Shown here: positions 6,514-7,396 of the stretch, in pieces
Layout of the letters: the number at the start of each line of letters is the position of its first letter
Position numbering within the stretch: position 1 is the first letter of the stretch
Source: Clostridiales bacterium
Lineage (GTDB): Bacteria > Bacillota > Clostridia > Oscillospirales > Acutalibacteraceae
DNA length: 7,396 bases
Reading direction: 5' to 3'
Assembly (NCBI GenBank): GCA_012516295.1
Contig: JAAYWU010000047.1
Span: forward strand, 1 to 7,396
The notes under the pieces: model-generated
The model's database searches: none
The model's input: the letters and a program-made list of their open reading frames with translations, nothing else
Told to the model about the DNA's origin: nothing
Translations under genes and position numbers: made by a program

Positions 6514-7396
6514 TTATTTTTTCCGTAATGATAAAGCACAGGCGGTTCCCGCCGCCATGCCGGTGCTCCAAGCCCAATGCAGGTTAAATCCGCCGCAGTC
6601 GCCGTCAATATTTAACAGCTCGCCCGCAAGATAAAGGCCGGGGCAGACTCTGGACTGAAGGGTTTCGTCCACTTCCTTTAACGGCACCCCGCCCGCGGTT
6701 ACCTGCGCGTCCTTCCACGAAAGCGTTCCGGTCACTTCAAACCGGAAGTCTTTCACGGTTTTCGCAATCGCTTTTAAGTCGTCCGTCCGGTATTCATTCG
6801 CCTGACGTGGGATACGGCGCAGAGCCGCCCGAATCACCCCGCGGCCGACAAGCTTGTTCACACAGCCGCCCAGAAGCTCCTCAGCCGGCATCAGGCCGAG
6901 GGTTTTCCGCAGCGCTTGTAGCATCGCGAACACCTCTTCCTCCGTATAATCCGGAAGAAGATCCAGGGCGATTTCAAGCTTCTTTTCCGCTTTCAGTTCT
7001 CCCGCCAAACGGGACAGTTCGAAAATGCAGATGCCGGAAAGCCCGTTTTCCGTAAACTGCACTTCTCCGCAAACGGTTTTTACGGGCTTTCCCCCGGCAA
7101 GGAGCGTTGCGCAGGCGGCGCTCCTTGCGCCCTTTAAGGGCTTTGCGCGGGCGGGATCGGTTTTCACCTGTACCAAAGCGGGGAACAATCCGGTTACGCT
7201 ATGCCCCAATGATTTCAAAATCGGATAACCGTTGCCGTTGGAGCCAAGCTGCGGATACGCCTTTCCCCCGCAGGCGAAAATCAAGCGCTTTGCGGAAACG
7301 GTGCCGGACTGGGAATGAACCGTAAAAGCCGCTCCCGTTTTTTTCACAGCGGCGGCGGGAAAATCCGTAAGGGTTTTTATGCCGAGGCTTTCAAGC
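6514..7396 (-). CDS. HI0933/BaiN-family FAD-binding oxidoreductase, C-terminal part (5' end beyond right edge)
   Basis: The frame is open through the right edge (LESLGIKTLTDFP precedes the GTG at 7347), so the true start and the N-terminal FAD dinucleotide loop are outside the window. The GTG at 7347 is an internal valine. Visible family marks are FACGGKAYPQLGSNGNGYP, a middle substrate domain with FTENGLSGI, and TAGGVPLKEVDETLQS. The C-terminal FAD contact CPGLYLAGELLNIDGDCGGF is followed by NLHWAWSTGMAAG, nearly the standard ending of this family. Members are annotated as NAD(P)/FAD-dependent oxidoreductases or aminoacetone-oxidase-family proteins. One relative, BaiN of Clostridium scindens, has been assigned a bile-acid reductase role, but that cannot be carried over from sequence likeness alone. 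It is cotranscribed with the COG2509-type flavoprotein that follows. Confidence 0.92.
   Translation of the reverse strand, partial: LESLGIKTLTDFPAAAVKKTGAAFTVHSQSGTVSAKRLIFACGGKAYPQLGSNGNGYPILKSLGHSVTGLFPALVQVKTDPARAKPLKGARSAACATLLAGGKPVKTVCGEVQFTENGLSGICIFELSRLAGELKAEKKLEIALDLLPDYTEEEVFAMLQALRKTLGLMPAEELLGGCVNKLVGRGVIRAALRRIPRQANEYRTDDLKAIAKTVKDFRFEVTGTLSWKDAQVTAGGVPLKEVDETLQSRVCPGLYLAGELLNIDGDCGGFNLHWAWSTGMAAGTACALSLRKK

Noticed and set aside
1..7396. CRISPR arrays, tRNA or rRNA genes, direct repeats, or a defence or mobile system
   Set aside because: No spaced repeats, cloverleaf-like segment, integrase, transposase or toxin-antitoxin-like small gene was found on reading both strands.

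Overview
The window looks like chromosomal DNA from a Clostridia-class Firmicute, perhaps a Ruminococcaceae/Oscillospiraceae-type organism. The reasons are a DnaD-domain protein followed by a DnaI/DnaC-like helicase-loader ATPase (a Firmicutes pairing), a Bacillus SpeA-type fold-I decarboxylase, GTG and TTG starts with strong purine-rich ribosome binding sites, and intrinsic terminators. This assignment comes from reading the proteins by eye, not from a database search.

Layout. (1) Positions 2-1467, + strand: the 3' part of a DnaD-domain replication protein, then a zinc-finger AAA+ helicase-loader-like ATPase. Their ends overlap or nearly touch, and a strong intrinsic terminator at 1507-1546 closes the unit. 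(2) Positions 1607-4927, + strand: a polyamine operon with a near-consensus sigma-A promoter, a leader of about 90 nt containing a cUUCGg hairpin, and then speD (AdoMet decarboxylase), speA (Orn/Lys/Arg decarboxylase of the Bacillus arginine decarboxylase type) and speE (spermidine synthase). The three genes are 14 and 3 nt apart. (3) Positions 4921-7396, - strand: two flavoproteins in one transcription unit, running towards speE. These are a HI0933/BaiN-family FAD protein whose 5' end lies beyond the right edge, followed after 9 nt by a COG2509-type FAD-dependent protein. Their terminator lies inside the last codons of speE, and the two convergent genes overlap by 7 bp.

How the genes work together. 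SpeD makes decarboxylated AdoMet, the aminopropyl donor. SpeA decarboxylates a basic amino acid, probably arginine to agmatine. SpeE transfers the aminopropyl group to a diamine, probably putrescine to spermidine. No agmatinase is visible in the window, so the agmatine-to-putrescine step must be encoded elsewhere, or SpeA makes a diamine directly. The DnaD/DnaI-like pair probably acts in loading the replicative helicase. The two flavoproteins have no assigned reaction.

I found no mobile element, CRISPR array, RNA gene or obvious new system. The window reads as ordinary core genome. The points most worth a second look are the speD leader, the true speD start, the speE tail that runs through an antisense terminator, and the mixed make-up of the spermidine operon.
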